Source: Parus major (lineage: Eukaryota > Chordata > Aves > Passeriformes > Paridae). Taken from it: a stretch of 64,000 nt of DNA. The DNA lies in the NCBI RefSeq assembly GCF_001522545.3, contig NC_031768.1:81997769-82061768 (forward strand), given 5' to 3'. The translations under genes were made by a program, and so were the position numbers. The notes below the pieces were generated by a model. It was not told where the DNA came from. It saw only the letters and a list, made by a program, of their open reading frames with translations, and did not search any database. Numbering within the stretch: position 1 is the stretch's first letter; each line of letters starts with the position of its first letter. This document shows, in pieces, positions 1 to 11,239 of the stretch.

Positions 1-892
1 TCTTTATAAACAGGCAATAAGGTGGGGCCAGTCAAGATGGTATTAAGAGCAACCCAAAGGTTTCATCTGACTAAAGGTCCTTCTCCCTTTGAGAGATGCA
101 AAGTGGGATGAGGGCAGCACACAACCCAACACTCATTATCTCTGACTGCCTAGACACAGCTAGATGTGCAAGGAGGACGACAGAGTTAGTCTAGAAGCAC
201 ATGTGCAGCCAGGCACCCAGATGTGGGGGTTCCTGCCATCTCTGTGTGAATCACAAGCAAGCTCCAAAACTGGAATCTGGTCTCCATCACAGAAGAGTAT
301 GGATTTAATTAGTTCTTTCCATCACTGTGAAAGATGTGAATGAATTACAGTAACATTTTTGCTATTAACTATTCTGTTGATGAATCCAAAATACATGCAA
401 TTAGCAATCTAAATATAGTCCCTTACAGTTAACAGAAATCAAGCTAAGAAACTCAGGAAGGGAGGGAGGGAGAGCAGACATCTAAACTCATGCAAAAACC
501 TAATTTCACTTCTTCTGTACAGTAGTACTATTTTACTTTGAGGCAAAGCCTTCCTCAAGAAATCCCATATTTCCATGAATAGTTCTATCTGGAAATATCC
601 TAGTTTGCAAAAGTAAAGTAAAAATTAAGCAAAAATAATGAATTTATTTACTTCCCAAAATTGTTCATCTCATTCCATCTATAAATGGCACTATCCAACA
701 AATCATTTTGTAACTACAGTCAGACGCCTGTCTTGTCTGATTTAAAACTTTACTTCAAAATTAGAGATGAGCAAGAACCAAAGAGCCCTTTGTTTAATTG
801 TGCAGCAATAGTACAACAATGTCTCACCCCCTACTTAAAGGGAGCACCACAGGGTACTCCATAGTTCCTTTCCAGCCTTGATTTTTCCTGGT

Positions 893-942
893 ATTTTATT
901 TATATTTTTATTTATTTATTTATTTTTATTTATTCATATAAA
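893..942. repeat. (TTTA)n simple repeat
   Basis: An imperfect run of TTTA/TTTTTA units about 50 bp long, seen directly. Confidence 0.85.
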
Positions 943-1712
943 GCAACCATGTCAACTCTGTGAACATTCCTGGAATGTTGAGCCTCATTGCCCTCCACAC
1001 TGAAGTGAGAAAAACAAAATATTTTCACTCTAGCACATCAGAGGCAAGAGTAATCAGGTACTGAAATATGACCAGAACCAAATTATTTTTTTTTCCACAT
1101 CCATAAGAAATTAAAGCTTCCTATAAGTTATATGATTTTTATTATTAAGCAAACTATTTTTTTCTTAACTATACAGGCCTGGATTTTCAAAAGCAAGACG
1201 GCAGGTATCACACCAAGCATCAAGGTGAAGTGTAAAGTAGGTGCAAAGCTATGTGAAATTTGAAGACTGGTATAACATGTGAGAGCTATTTCAAAGGTAA
1301 ATTCTCAAAATGTTTCAGTTGTTCTTTAGAAAGACCCAGGACCAGCCAGTGCCAGAGAAAACAGGGCATGGTAACAACTTCCAGTGATAAATATCAGTAT
1401 GTTTTAAAGTTTGTTTCACAGGTTTCCCTGTCTCCATACTGATTTTAGGAGAACATTTTAATCAAATCCAGAATAGAAATGCAGAAAGAAGTGCTGACAA
1501 GGAGAGGGATAATCCTGTCCTCAATGCTGATACTGAAATACTTCTGCACAGCCTACAAGAGAGTATCCCACTGAGATTTCTACAGATGTCTCAATGGGAA
1601 GGAGAGTAGATATGAACTCCCAGATTTTCCCCAGAAAATGAAAATAAGTCATCATCAGAAGTACTAAACTAGTTAGCCACAAACTGCTGTCAAAATCATA
1701 AAGCAAATAAAT

Positions 1713-1761
1713 GGAAAAAAAACAAAAAAAACAAAAAAAACAAAAAAAAACCAAAAAAAAC
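1713..1761. repeat. (A8C)n simple repeat
   Basis: Five to six units of eight or nine A residues separated by C or CC. This A-rich slippage repeat explains the hydrophobic FFCFFCFF run in the minus-strand open frame that crosses it, which is not a gene. Confidence 0.85.
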
Positions 1762-2214
1762 ATGGATGGAAGAATCCCCTCAATCTCCCTAACATTCATA
1801 CGAGTAACAGGGATTACTTGAAAAAACAGCCATCTTTTTAAAAATGGTAGAATGTTTTGAGTTGCCAGCATGCCTTTAATTACGTTTAGAAAGTTAAAGT
1901 CTATTGCATGAACTAGACAAATTAAGTCGTTCAAAATCACAATGAAGTTACTGATTCGCCAACATTTTTAATCCTGCAATTTACATGCTTAAATACACTC
2001 TTAACAATACCCTTTTAATAATCAAATACTTTCACACTGGCAACTTCAACACACTGACTGATGAGACAATTTCAGGCATTTCAAGGGGGATATTTGTGTC
2101 TCTTGACTTTATATTTAATGTTGCCAAAACACACATCCTTGTAACACCAAAAAGGAAAGTCAAGCCTTGCTGTGCACTAAGACTGACCCAAACTGCCTGG
2201 AGATAAACAGGAAA

Positions 2215-2345
2215 TTCACAGATTTTTAAGGCCAGAAGGGACTACTGTGATTGCCCATCTCATTTCTGCACTAAGAAGCCTATAAGATTTCACCCCAAAA
2301 TTCCTGCAGCAAGTATTCAGAAACTGAATTACAGCTGAACATCTG
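2215..2345 (-). mobile_element. Old CR1 LINE fragment, antisense
   Basis: The stretch beginning with AAGGCCAGAAGGGACTACTG, followed by CATCTCATTTCTGCAC and TTTCACCCCAAAATTCCTGC, resembles the reverse complement of a diverged CR1 family common in turtles, crocodilians and birds. It is heavily mutated, as expected for a copy older than the bird radiation. Assignment is from memory of the consensus. Confidence 0.5.
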
Positions 2346-4689
2346 ACACAGACATCCTTAGTGTAAATCACCTAAATCAGGATTAAAACTTAAATTATGA
2401 AAAGCCTCAGTTTTCCTTCTGTAAACAGGTAGGATACAGAAGCCTCACCAGTACATCAGGGTGACACTTTTACAACACAGCAGGATGAATTAAAACACAA
2501 CTCCTCCACATGTTTCCACCTTTACTACACATAATGGCAAGCAATTCCATGAATGACAGTGCCATTCATTAAAATATTTCAGGTTTGAAATTTCATTTCT
2601 ACACTGTCATTTTCTAAAATACAATCACAAAATCCCATTTATTTTTTTTTTCATTAAAAGAATTCTAGCAATCTGCATGGTTTATCATTATTTATATAGT
2701 AAATGTTAACTTGTAACTAATGAAGGGTTATTCCTATATGGAAGAGAATCCAAAGTCACACTGATTACATCCTCATTTCTGTTTGTAACATTCACTTTTT
2801 GTCCTTTCCCTCACATTTTGTATCATCAGATCCAGAGGTATATCAGATCCAGGCACATCTGGATAGAAGAGCTAAATAAAAAAAGGTTCACATGATCCTT
2901 ACTCTATTAGCATATTTCAAAACTTTAAATCAGTGTCTAATTTGCAAGAAACCAGAAATAACCTATGGTCTGCGAGTGTTTAAGAGTAAGAATTTTCCTT
3001 CATATACTTCCCAGCTGTTGTTTGAAGACTGGAAGCCATATTTTCCAAAGCTGCAAACACAAACTTGAGATGAGAAGAGGCCAAATGTAAGGCTGTTTGT
3101 CTTTTCTTAAATGCTGCCATACTACAGCCTTAAAGACATAGTTTTATATTGTACTAAAGCATGGAAATTCAAGCTAATTAAAATCATATTTGAAAAAAAA
3201 AACAACATTCAAATCACCTTCAAAACACAGCTCTCATAACTTGTTTTTAAAATTAGCCTTGATACTTTGTTATTTATTTATGTTGCCACTGACAGGTGAT
3301 GCTTATCTGCCAAACATATCACAAATAGATAACAGATTAAACTATGGTTTTAAAATTTATTATTGTTTGTAAGAGAGGCTTCTCACAAAATTAAATGTCA
3401 TACTTTTTTCTTGATTGTTCAAAATCTCAGATGGTTGATCTTTACAAAAAAACATTTGAGGCCAAATTTGACATAAATCTTAAAGGATAGCATAAAATTA
3501 CTTTTAAAAATTATTATCATAAGTGCAAGATTTTTCTCCCATTTTCAATGCAAAAGAAAAACGATTTCCATTCCCCGTTAAAGCATTTTTAATTTGAAAT
3601 TGTTAAGTACTAGAAATCAACAATCTAACAATGAAGACACAATATGAGATATGAAGCTTCATAGCCCACCTTTCTTCTTGACTGGCATTCTTCTTCCTAC
3701 TTCTGAATCTGGTTGCAAGCACTTATTTACAGGTACTAACGAAGTACTACTGGAACACTCTGCAAGGTCAGGAACTGACTATCTATTGCAGAACACTTTT
3801 ACAGTTCAGTAAGGAAATGCAGCTTCAATCTTCATTTCTATGAATACTTGCTGTTCCCTTGGATTGGACTTCCGATGCTCTCCACAAATAAGAAAAAAAA
3901 AAGGGGGGGGAAAGAAGCTTTTTGATTCTTTCTTTAAGAGATGCTTTCAATTTCTTTAAAATATATTTGACTCTATAAAAATACAAGAGCAAACGTTCCT
4001 TGGCAATATAAAACCTTATTATAACTCCTCTTCTGGCAGAAAAGTTTGAAAATTAAAAGATTTTATGCAATACAATTAAGGCACAGTCCATCTCTAGGCA
4101 GCTGTCTCAATACTCCACCTGTACATGCTCAAAAACATATTATTTGCAGGACAAAAACGCCCAAGTAATCCAAATAAGGAGGAAGACAAAAACAATCCAA
4201 AGTGCCTCTTTAAGCTCTTTCACTTCTTGAATTAATTTTGCTAGCTATGTATTAGGTGACTACACAGCAGACTGAAAAGATCCCTTTTTCCTCACCAGAC
4301 AACAGCCTTCAAATATCACCCTCTTACCCAACAGAAGTCACTGGGCACTTTCATTTTTATTATCTGCAAGCCACCCAGCCTTACGGTCTTTAATGTCCCT
4401 CTGATCCTCCCATGTATTAAAAGAGAGGATTGAAAACGAGGAAAGCAATCCCTTGACCTGGAATTATTAAAGTGACAGTGCTGCCCACTGGGCACTTGGG
4501 CAAAGCAGATTGCTTTATACTGGAGTCATTTACTTCATGCCATTCCTTCCCTTGCACAGCAGCAGCCACCTCGTGAAAGAGGAATAAGGAGAGTTAGGAG
4601 AAGAGCTTCACAAAAGGTTCATTTTCAGAGGTAATGAAGTATTAACGAAATAAAAAGCAAGCCATGAGATCAGTCCGGAGTTTCCCTCT

Positions 4690-5900
4690 CAAAAGCGCAG
4701 CTGGTTGGCTTCAGTATCAGCCTCTCTCTCTCTCCCCCTTTTTCTGGAAAAACAAAAAGAGAAACAGAAACGGGATAGATTTTCCTCATCGACTTCGTTA
4801 TGGAAAAGTCTGAGAAAGGCGGACAAGCTCCGAACGCTTCCCCTCCCCGCGAGAACGAGGAGCTGCGATGCACATGACAGGGCTTTGCTGTGCATCGTCT
4901 TCTCTGGGAGATGGGCACCGTTTGTCAAGGGGGCGGCTCTGCTTTGCTCTCTGATGTTCACAGTCAGGATCTGTTCGTCCCCGCATCCCGCGGGCAGGGA
5001 CTCAGCGCCTGTCCCCACTCATCCCCTCCCCACTCCACCCTCCCTCGGTTCTCTCGAACCCAAAGGGGTCTGCCTGCGGCTTTCTGAGGCGAAACAAGAC
5101 ACAGAGGGCTGGCTGGCTGAGGGACTGGGATGGAGTGCAGGTGAACTGGCGGAGCCAGGCTGGGTTTAAGGACGAGGACAATTCCCCCCCGGGCTGCTAA
5201 GGGACAAGCGAGAGGCAGGAGCTGAGGGGATGAGGGAGGGGTTGGAGGTGGGGCGAAGCGAGACGCAGCCGGGGCGAGGGGCGCTCGAAAGGGGCGGGAC
5301 GGAGAGGGAGCACAAAGGAGCCGGTGGCGAGGGAAGAGGGCAGCGGGCGGAAGGGCAGCGGGCGTTGCGGGGGCTGAGGGGGCAGGCGGGGAAGGGGCAC
5401 GGGCTGAGGGGAAGGGGTCAGCGGGTTACCCCGAGGACTGGGCCTCCCCGCACCGAAGGGGGAGTCCCCGCGTCCCGGCCGCCAGTGCAGGGTCCGCGCT
5501 CAGCCCCGCCGCCATCGAGGAGCCGCCGCCGCCATCCGCCGCCCCGGCAACCAGCGCCGGGCCCCGCCCGCCGGCCCGCAGCCAATCGGCGGCCGCCATG
5601 CTGGGCCGGCGGCCAACGGCCCAATCACAGGTGGCTTCTGAGGGCCCTGGGTCATGTGAGCAGGCAAGATGGCGGCGCCCGCGGGGAGGGCGTGAGGTGG
5701 GAGGTGCCATGTTGTAGGCGGCGGGAGCGGCTCGGTGAGGGCGACGGGGTTGTCTCCGCCCGTACGGCTCAAGGTCGGAGCTTGAACCCGGCGGGGAAGC
5801 CGGAAGGGTCAGCGGGGTGCGGAGGCAGTGACTGGTAGCGGTGGGGTTTGCAGGTCGGGGTCGAGCCGCAATTTCCTGGCTTGAGGCTTCTGACCTGAGC
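4690..5900. promoter_or_regulatory. CpG island and TMEM126A promoter
   Basis: A sharp rise in G+C and CpG, densest at 5220-5830. Within it are a GC box (CCCCGCCC near 5562), CCAAT boxes at 5582-5586 and 5621-5625, an E-box-like TCATGTGA near 5652 and an AAGATGGCGGC YY1-type element at 5666-5676. Such elements flank start sites of TATA-less housekeeping promoters. The next gene to the right is TMEM126A on the plus strand. Because the human upstream neighbour is divergently transcribed, the island may fire in both directions; that is inference. Confidence 0.75.
5640..5734 (+). other. TMEM126A: Candidate 5' UTR exon of TMEM126A
   Basis: The first coding exon at 7.5 kb is preceded by a splice acceptor just 9 bases before its ATG, so a non-coding first exon is needed upstream. 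A donor CTCG|GTGAGG at 5734/5735, downstream of the YY1-type element, is the best candidate. A short upstream ORF (ATG TTG TAG, 5709-5717) would lie in this leader. The transcription start is not determined. Confidence 0.4.
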
Positions 5901-5945
5901 CGGGCCCCGGGGCTCTGGGAGGATTCCCTCTACGTCCAGCGGCGC

Positions 5946-6011
5946 GCAAGGCTCAGGGAGAGACGTGTGCACAAGTCGTGTGCACAAGTCGTGTGCAAGG
6001 CTCAGGGAGAG
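5946..6011. repeat. Short tandem duplication, 13-bp units
   Basis: CGTGTGCACAAGT is repeated about two and a half times at 5963-5997, and the array is bracketed by two copies of GCAAGGCTCAGGGAGAG starting at 5946 and 5995, 49 bp apart. It lies in TMEM126A intron 1 next to the CpG island. Confidence 0.8.
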
Positions 6012-6689
6012 GAGCGTGATTACAGCTCCCTGACATGCTGTCTGTGGTATCCCAAAGCACAGGTTTGGGGACCCTCCTCAGGCGGCCCGAAGCGATCCCG
6101 GTGAGATCCTGCCCGCTTGTTCTGCTTTCTCCGTTCCTGCATCCTGACAAGCCCGAACACAAGCAGGCTCAGACCCATAGGTAGGGCTTAGGACACAGCC
6201 TTCACGTTATAAAATCAACTTAAGGTAAGTAAGATTGGCAAAGTAAGTCTGGGAGAATTTCATCTGCAGTAAAACATGTAGGAAAAGAAGCACTTGAATC
6301 ACTAAACTCTAAGTGTAATCAAGAGCTGTGCTAAAGGGTTGGCCTCAAGTGGCCACCAAAATGCTCTTATCACTTTTTGCCCCCCTCAACAAGATGGAGA
6401 AGGCACGAATAAAAGCTCGGGGGTTGTGGTAAGGAGTGGGAGTTCAGTCACCAATTACCATTACAGTCAAAACAGTAAGCTTTGGGGAAATTGAATATTC
6501 TGTCAGTCAAATCAGAATAGGGTAATGAGAAATAATGCCAATCCTTAAAACACCTTCCTTCCACTGCTCCATTCGTTCCTGATTTTCTCTATGTCCTCCC
6601 TCTTAGAGGTGCAGGGAGACAGGGAATGAAGGCTGTAGTCAGTTCATCAGTGGTTGTCTCCATCACTTCTTCCTCCTTGCACTTTTCCT

Positions 6690-7320
6690 TTTCCAGTGTG
6701 TGGTCCCTTCCGCAGGGGTCAGTCCTTCAGTAGCCATGTGGGTCCCCCACAGGCTCACATGTCCTTTCCTAGTGTGGGACGCCCCACAGGTCCTGCCAGC
6801 TACACCCTCTAGCTTGGGCTCCTCCCCTCATGTGGCCACATATCCTGCCAGGAGCCTGCTCCAGCACATGCTTCCCACTGGGTCACAGCCTCCTTTGGGC
6901 ATCCACCTGCTCCAGCACAGGATCCTCTAGAGGCTGCAGGCAGATCTGTGCTCCACCCTGCACCTCCACGGGCTGCAGGGGCACAGCTGCCTCATCATGG
7001 GCTGCACCAGGGGCTGCCCTGCTCTGGTACTTGGAGCACCTCCTGCCCCTCCTTCTGCACTGACCTTGGGGTCTGCAGGGCTGTTCCTCTCACGTATTCT
7101 CACTCCTCTTGTCCAGCTACTGTTGTGCAGCAGTTTTTATCCTTTCTTAACTTTCCCCCCACTGGAGTGGTTGGGCTTAGACTTGGCCAGCAGCAGGTCT
7201 GTCTTGGAGCTACCTGGAACAGACTATGTCAGACATGGGGGAAGCTCCTGGCATATCAGAAGCCACACTTGCATCCCCCCTGCTACCAAAACCTTGCCAC
7301 ACAAACCACTGCAACTGTAT
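6690..7320 (+). mobile_element. Avian interspersed repeat, class uncertain
   Basis: The passages GGCTGCAGGCAGATCTGTGC, CTTGGAGCACCTCCTGCCCC, TGACCTTGGGGTCTGCAGGG, CAGACATGGGGGAAGCTCCT and CTACCAAAACCTTGCCACAC match, from memory, a moderately repetitive bird sequence that I believe derives from an LTR-type element. No protein-coding part or terminal repeats were seen. The overlapping plus-strand open frames (76-160 codons) are by-products of this G+C-richer repeat. Class and family need a repeat-library search. Confidence 0.4.
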
Positions 7321-7544
7321 GCTTTCTGATTTATGCCTACAAAGTAAGGATTTATTTGGTTGGGTTTTTTTCTTACAGTTCTGTTGACAGTGAAGTCAGT
7401 TTAAACCTGGAGCATTGCCACACAAAATAGGAAATGCATTTGTGATTTATAGTGGCAGAGTCTAAATGTTTATTTGATTCATACTGCAGCTATGTAACTT
7501 TGATTGCATTTGTTTATTTTTTCCTTATGATCCAGGACTTCAGG

Positions 7545-7660
7545 ATGACAGGAAGAGAGTTTCTTGAACTAGATTCTCCACAGCAAAGATTAATTTTGGA
7601 AAGATTTAAGCGGATGGAAATCATACAAAAGATGTTCAATGAGCTTCCTAAAGCAGATCA
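7545..7660 (+). CDS. TMEM126A: TMEM126A coding exon 1
   Basis: Begins with ATG 9 bases after the acceptor TTATGATCCAG and ends at donor CA|GTAAGT. It codes for MTGREFLELD through the split Q codon, a polar helix-prone N-terminus before the first membrane segment. Confidence 0.88.
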
Positions 7661-10600
7661 GTAAGTGCTGGTAAAATAAATGAAGATAAGTGCATCAAAC
7701 ATTTCAAGTCCTGGAGGCTTTTATTTTTCCTTATTCTTATATTACAAATTTTCCTTGCAGTTACAAAATTAGTTAATTGTGAAGATGCTTGCTATTGTCC
7801 AGAACAGAAAACTTGTTTAATGGTTTTACAATATGGTTATTTCAGTGTTGGCTCTGGTCCTGCTCAGCAGGTTTCTGGCATGTGCTCCCCAGTGCTTACA
7901 GTTCTGGGATGGCTGATCAGCCCTGACTGGCTCTGAGTGTGCTCACAGTCCTGTGCTAGAGCTAAGATTTTCTAGGAAACTGAAATGTGATTCTGCTGGA
8001 GTCATCTTGTGTCCAGCAGGGCTGGCCTGGGGCCAGAACTGAGTGTGCATCAACCTGCTGCTTTCTGCATTTCATTCTGCACCACTCATGGTTTCAGGAA
8101 GGCGAGACTAAGGTATCCAGGTGGTGGTGGAGGAGTCAGCTGGAGTCCTGCAGGCTCACCAGCAGGGTTCTGTGCAGCACAAAGCCAGCTAAATGCCTTC
8201 TGGGCCTCACAAATGACCTTTTGGTTTGTGATACTGCAGGTCACTGCAAAACCTGAGCCGGTTCTGTTAGGAGCCATTTGCATGGGTGTATCAGCTTGGA
8301 TAAATTTTTTAGAAACAAGAGTAATCAGAAGCTTATTTTATTTATATTTTTTTAATAGGACTAAATTGCTGGCTAAAAAAAACTGCAGGTATTAACACAG
8401 GGCCTCCCCACAAAAGTGAGAAAGGCTGCAACTTTGTGTAGGATCTGCTGCCCTCACATTTAGCCTCCAAAACTCTTTCCCGAGGATAGCAGGGGAGGCA
8501 GATACTCAGTAGTGATGTGGTAATGTCTGGATAGAAACTCAGGACTTATGGATTGCTGGGCCTTGGAAAGGAGTAGCTTCCAGTCCCTGGCAGGACTTAA
8601 AGCTTGTATCCAGAGGGGAGCTCACTAATGTCTGGAAAGGAAGAACAAGCACACTGCAGTCAAACTGAGAGTTCCTGTTTACCCAAGCACTTGTTTTTAA
8701 CACTTGGGAGCTCAAACAAACAAAAAGCCACAAATCCCAACTCTTCCATCCTCCTTTTTCTTTTCTTTTGTGCAGTATAACAGTTCTGTACGTTGCTAAG
8801 TAGATTTTGCTGGTCCTGGGTAAATTAATTTGCTCTTTTTAGATATTTAAGTTTGGATACTTAAATATCCCACTAAAATTTTAATCTCAGTCCTCTGTAT
8901 TTATTGACAAGCTTGCCTGTGTTTTACTGCCTGTGATTGTAAAGGTAAAATCTGAATTTTTAAATCAAGAAATTGTTGATGTCCTTGATGTCTGACATTG
9001 TAAGATTAGCAAGTACATCCCCGAAATCTTTTCCATATGATTTTTTTTAGTGCTTAATATTACCTGAAACATTAAAATGTAGAATTTTAAGTAGACTTGA
9101 CTTTTTAAAATTATTTTATTGTATATATATCTATATTTCCTCATTTCTTTACAGACATTGTCCTTAGAAACATGCTTATTAGGAATGCTTTAATGAAGCT
9201 TCCATTAACTCTAATAATGGGGGGGAAAAAAAATGTAGCTTCTCAACCTGCTACTTCACTCTTGAAGTGTGTGTAAACTCAGGCATATAACAAAGGATTG
9301 CTGCACTGGCTGCTTTGGAAAGTAGTTACTTTCCATTTTGCTCCAGTGAGAGATTTACATCTCCTACCCCTTGTTGCAGGATTTTCAGAAGAGAACTGTA
9401 GTTGACTGAACTAATTTTACAGTTCTCAGTTGCCGAAATGACTTTCCTTCTTTCACAGGAACCTTTGTAATCATGGAAAATACTTCCTAGCAGCAAATTC
9501 AAGCTTATGTGGCTTAGCAGCAAATAATTTCTTCAGGAGCATCCTACATGTCAGAAAGGCTTCCTTGGTGTCTGCTATGCCAATGGCTGTCATTCCATTT
9601 CTTTCAACAGCAGCAGTTTATGAAGTTTTTGTGCATAACCCTTTATTTTCAGGTAAAAATCTCTTTATTTTTTTTTTTAAAGGGCTTTGCTTTCTGTACA
9701 CAATGTAACACTAGAAGAGCTTTTTCTTCCTGCAGAACAGTGCTATTAAACTATTGTGGTCTTAAAACACCTTCAGTTTGTAAAGCAGAGTTTGAAAAAC
9801 AGAATGCATCAGACAGCAGTGAGTTCTCAAAGTGGAGTGGAAAAGGAGATACATATGTTTATATATTTCTGAAAAAATTATTTTACACATTACTTAGTTT
9901 CATCATTTTTTCACTCAAAGTCATATAGAAGTGACAACAACAAAGCAGTTCAGTTTGGCCCCATCTGTACAATTTCATTTGAATGTCAACTTTTAAATGA
10001 TAAATTTCTCTTGGCTTGGAGTGGGAGTGATTGTTTTTGGTTTTTGTCTTTTTTTTTTTGGGGGGGGGGGACTGTTGTTGTTTTGGTTTGGGATTTTTTG
10101 TTTTTGTTTGTTTGTTTTTTTAAAGAAGAGTCCTCCTTTATAATTTTTTGCATACCTGTACAGCTTGGAAGTTTCTGTCAAGAGCCTATTTTCAGGTTCT
10201 TGCACGCAGCTTATAAATTGATGTGGTGGAGCCTGTGTGGATATTGGCAGTGAAATATTGTTTGCCATGCAGGTCAGCTGAACTGTGAGGTCTGTGCTGT
10301 GATCAGAGGAGGATTAGTAGGTGCTGTTGTGGGTGGTTTCTATCCCATTTTCCTGGCTATCCCCTTGAACGCAAGCCTTGCAGCCAGGTATGTCTTACTT
10401 GCAGTGTATTCATTGAAATGTATTTATGGGTTAAATGTTCAGTTCTTAGTGTAAATTCTGTAGATATTTAATCTGTGCACACTTGTCTCCTTGTAGACAT
10501 TTAAGATGTGGAAGGATATTTACATTAAGGCCATCTAATTACAAAGGGAAGTCTGTAAGAGCTACACCAAAGTGAAATAAGATCTGCAAAGTGATCTACT

Positions 10601-11185
10601 GGGAAGCCCTTGTATTTAGCAGGAACCTTCCAAGTGTCCCAGGGTGTGCCTGGGTGCGTGCAGTGGTGGCTGCCATCCTGCCACCAGTGAAGGTGGCTGG
10701 ACAGCCAAGAGACCTCACTGACCCTGGGCACTGCCCAGCAGCCAAAGTCCTGACAGGTGTCATTCTTTTAGCTCAGAGCACAGCAAGGGCAGGGTGAGGC
10801 TTGGTGAGACCCAGGGTGTGGCCAGGATGTTTCAAAGCATTTATCCAGAGAGCTCAGTATCACCAGGTCGATTTAATTTAGAAGGAAGAGAAAATTACTA
10901 TCTGCATAAATTTTTATGTTAAATCTTGACACTTGAATGGAAAAAAAAAGTAAGTTTCTTCCACTGTTTCTGTTGTTTAGGTATATGTCAACTCCCTTGC
11001 CAGGGAAAGAAAACATGTTACGCTACTGGCTCACAACTGCTCGGCCTGTCTTTAGAAAGATGAGTCTGGCTATACTGGTACAGGCTGTGACTGGATTATA
11101 TCTTGCCACTAAAGAGCACGGAATATATATCAAAATGCTGCTGCAGATGAACACTAGCAGGGATCCTGAAGAGCTACCTGAGTGA
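7545..11185 (+). CDS. TMEM126A: TMEM126A, complete, four coding exons
   Basis: Multi-pass mitochondrial inner-membrane protein needed for assembly of the ND4 part of respiratory complex I; human loss causes optic atrophy. Coding exons are 7545-7660, 9459-9652, 10273-10387 and 10981-11185. All junctions are GT-AG and the phases agree, giving 630 nt, 209 residues plus stop (human about 195). Hydrophobic segments lie near residues 47-64, 75-97, 112-135 and 170-187. The best-conserved part is residues 108-143, with the CEVC pair, a GG-FYPIFLAIPLN stretch and SLAARY; PVFRKM follows further on. The ATG at 7545 is the first in frame after the acceptor at 7535. The 5' third is the least conserved, as in mammals. 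TMEM126B, the mammalian paralogue, was not seen; the GFYPIFLAIP and VFRKM segments favour TMEM126A. Confidence 0.92.
9459..9652 (+). CDS. TMEM126A: TMEM126A coding exon 2
   Basis: Acceptor TTCTTTCACAG and donor TCAG|GTAAAA. It codes for NLCNHGKYFLAAN and the second hydrophobic stretch AMPMAVIPFLSTAAVY, and restores the frame from exon 1. Confidence 0.9.
10049..10125. repeat. T-run, G-run and (TTTG)n in a TMEM126A intron
   Basis: A run of eleven T, then eleven G, then TTG/TTTG repeats, between TMEM126A coding exons 2 and 3. Confidence 0.9.
10273..10387 (+). CDS. TMEM126A: TMEM126A coding exon 3
   Basis: Acceptor GCCATGCAG and donor GCCAG|GTATGT. It codes for GQLNCEVCAVIRGG and VVGGFYPIFLAIPLNASLAA, the most conserved part of the family. 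Confidence 0.92.
10981..11185 (+). CDS. TMEM126A: TMEM126A coding exon 4 with stop
   Basis: Acceptor TTGTTTAG, then RYMSTPLPGKENMLRYWL, ARPVFRKM and a last hydrophobic segment, ending at TGA (11183-11185). Confidence 0.92.
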
Positions 11186-11224
11186 AGTAAATCAACTTTT
11201 CAATTGCCTTGGATAAGTAACCAT

Positions 11225-11230
11225 AATAAA
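11225..11230 (+). terminator. TMEM126A: Candidate TMEM126A polyadenylation signal
   Basis: AATAAA 40 bases after the TMEM126A stop codon, the first canonical hexamer downstream. A GT-rich stretch (GGTGTTGCTGTGTC) follows about 15 bases later, as expected for the downstream element. Confidence 0.65.
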
Positions 11231-11239
11231 CAAGAAAAA

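Larger units (their letters stand above)
1..4680. other. Intergenic, no gene recognised
   Basis: AT-rich sequence with many short open frames and none that resembles a known protein. It holds simple repeats near 893-942 and 1713-1761 and an old CR1 piece near 2215-2345, listed separately. In human the gene upstream of the TMEM126 pair is DLG2, transcribed away from it, so DLG2 5' exons could lie here or further left. I looked for recognisable DLG2 coding sequence on the minus strand and did not see any. Confidence 0.6.

Noticed and set aside
1521..1940. 139-codon minus-strand frame resembling a membrane protein
   Set aside because: The hydrophobic FFCFFCFF run is the translation of an A8C simple repeat; no homology or splice context.
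5230..5838. 202-codon plus-strand frame in the CpG island, with overlapping minus-strand frames
   Set aside because: Stop-poor G+C-rich sequence gives long frames by chance on both strands. Composition is low-complexity and matches no protein known to me.
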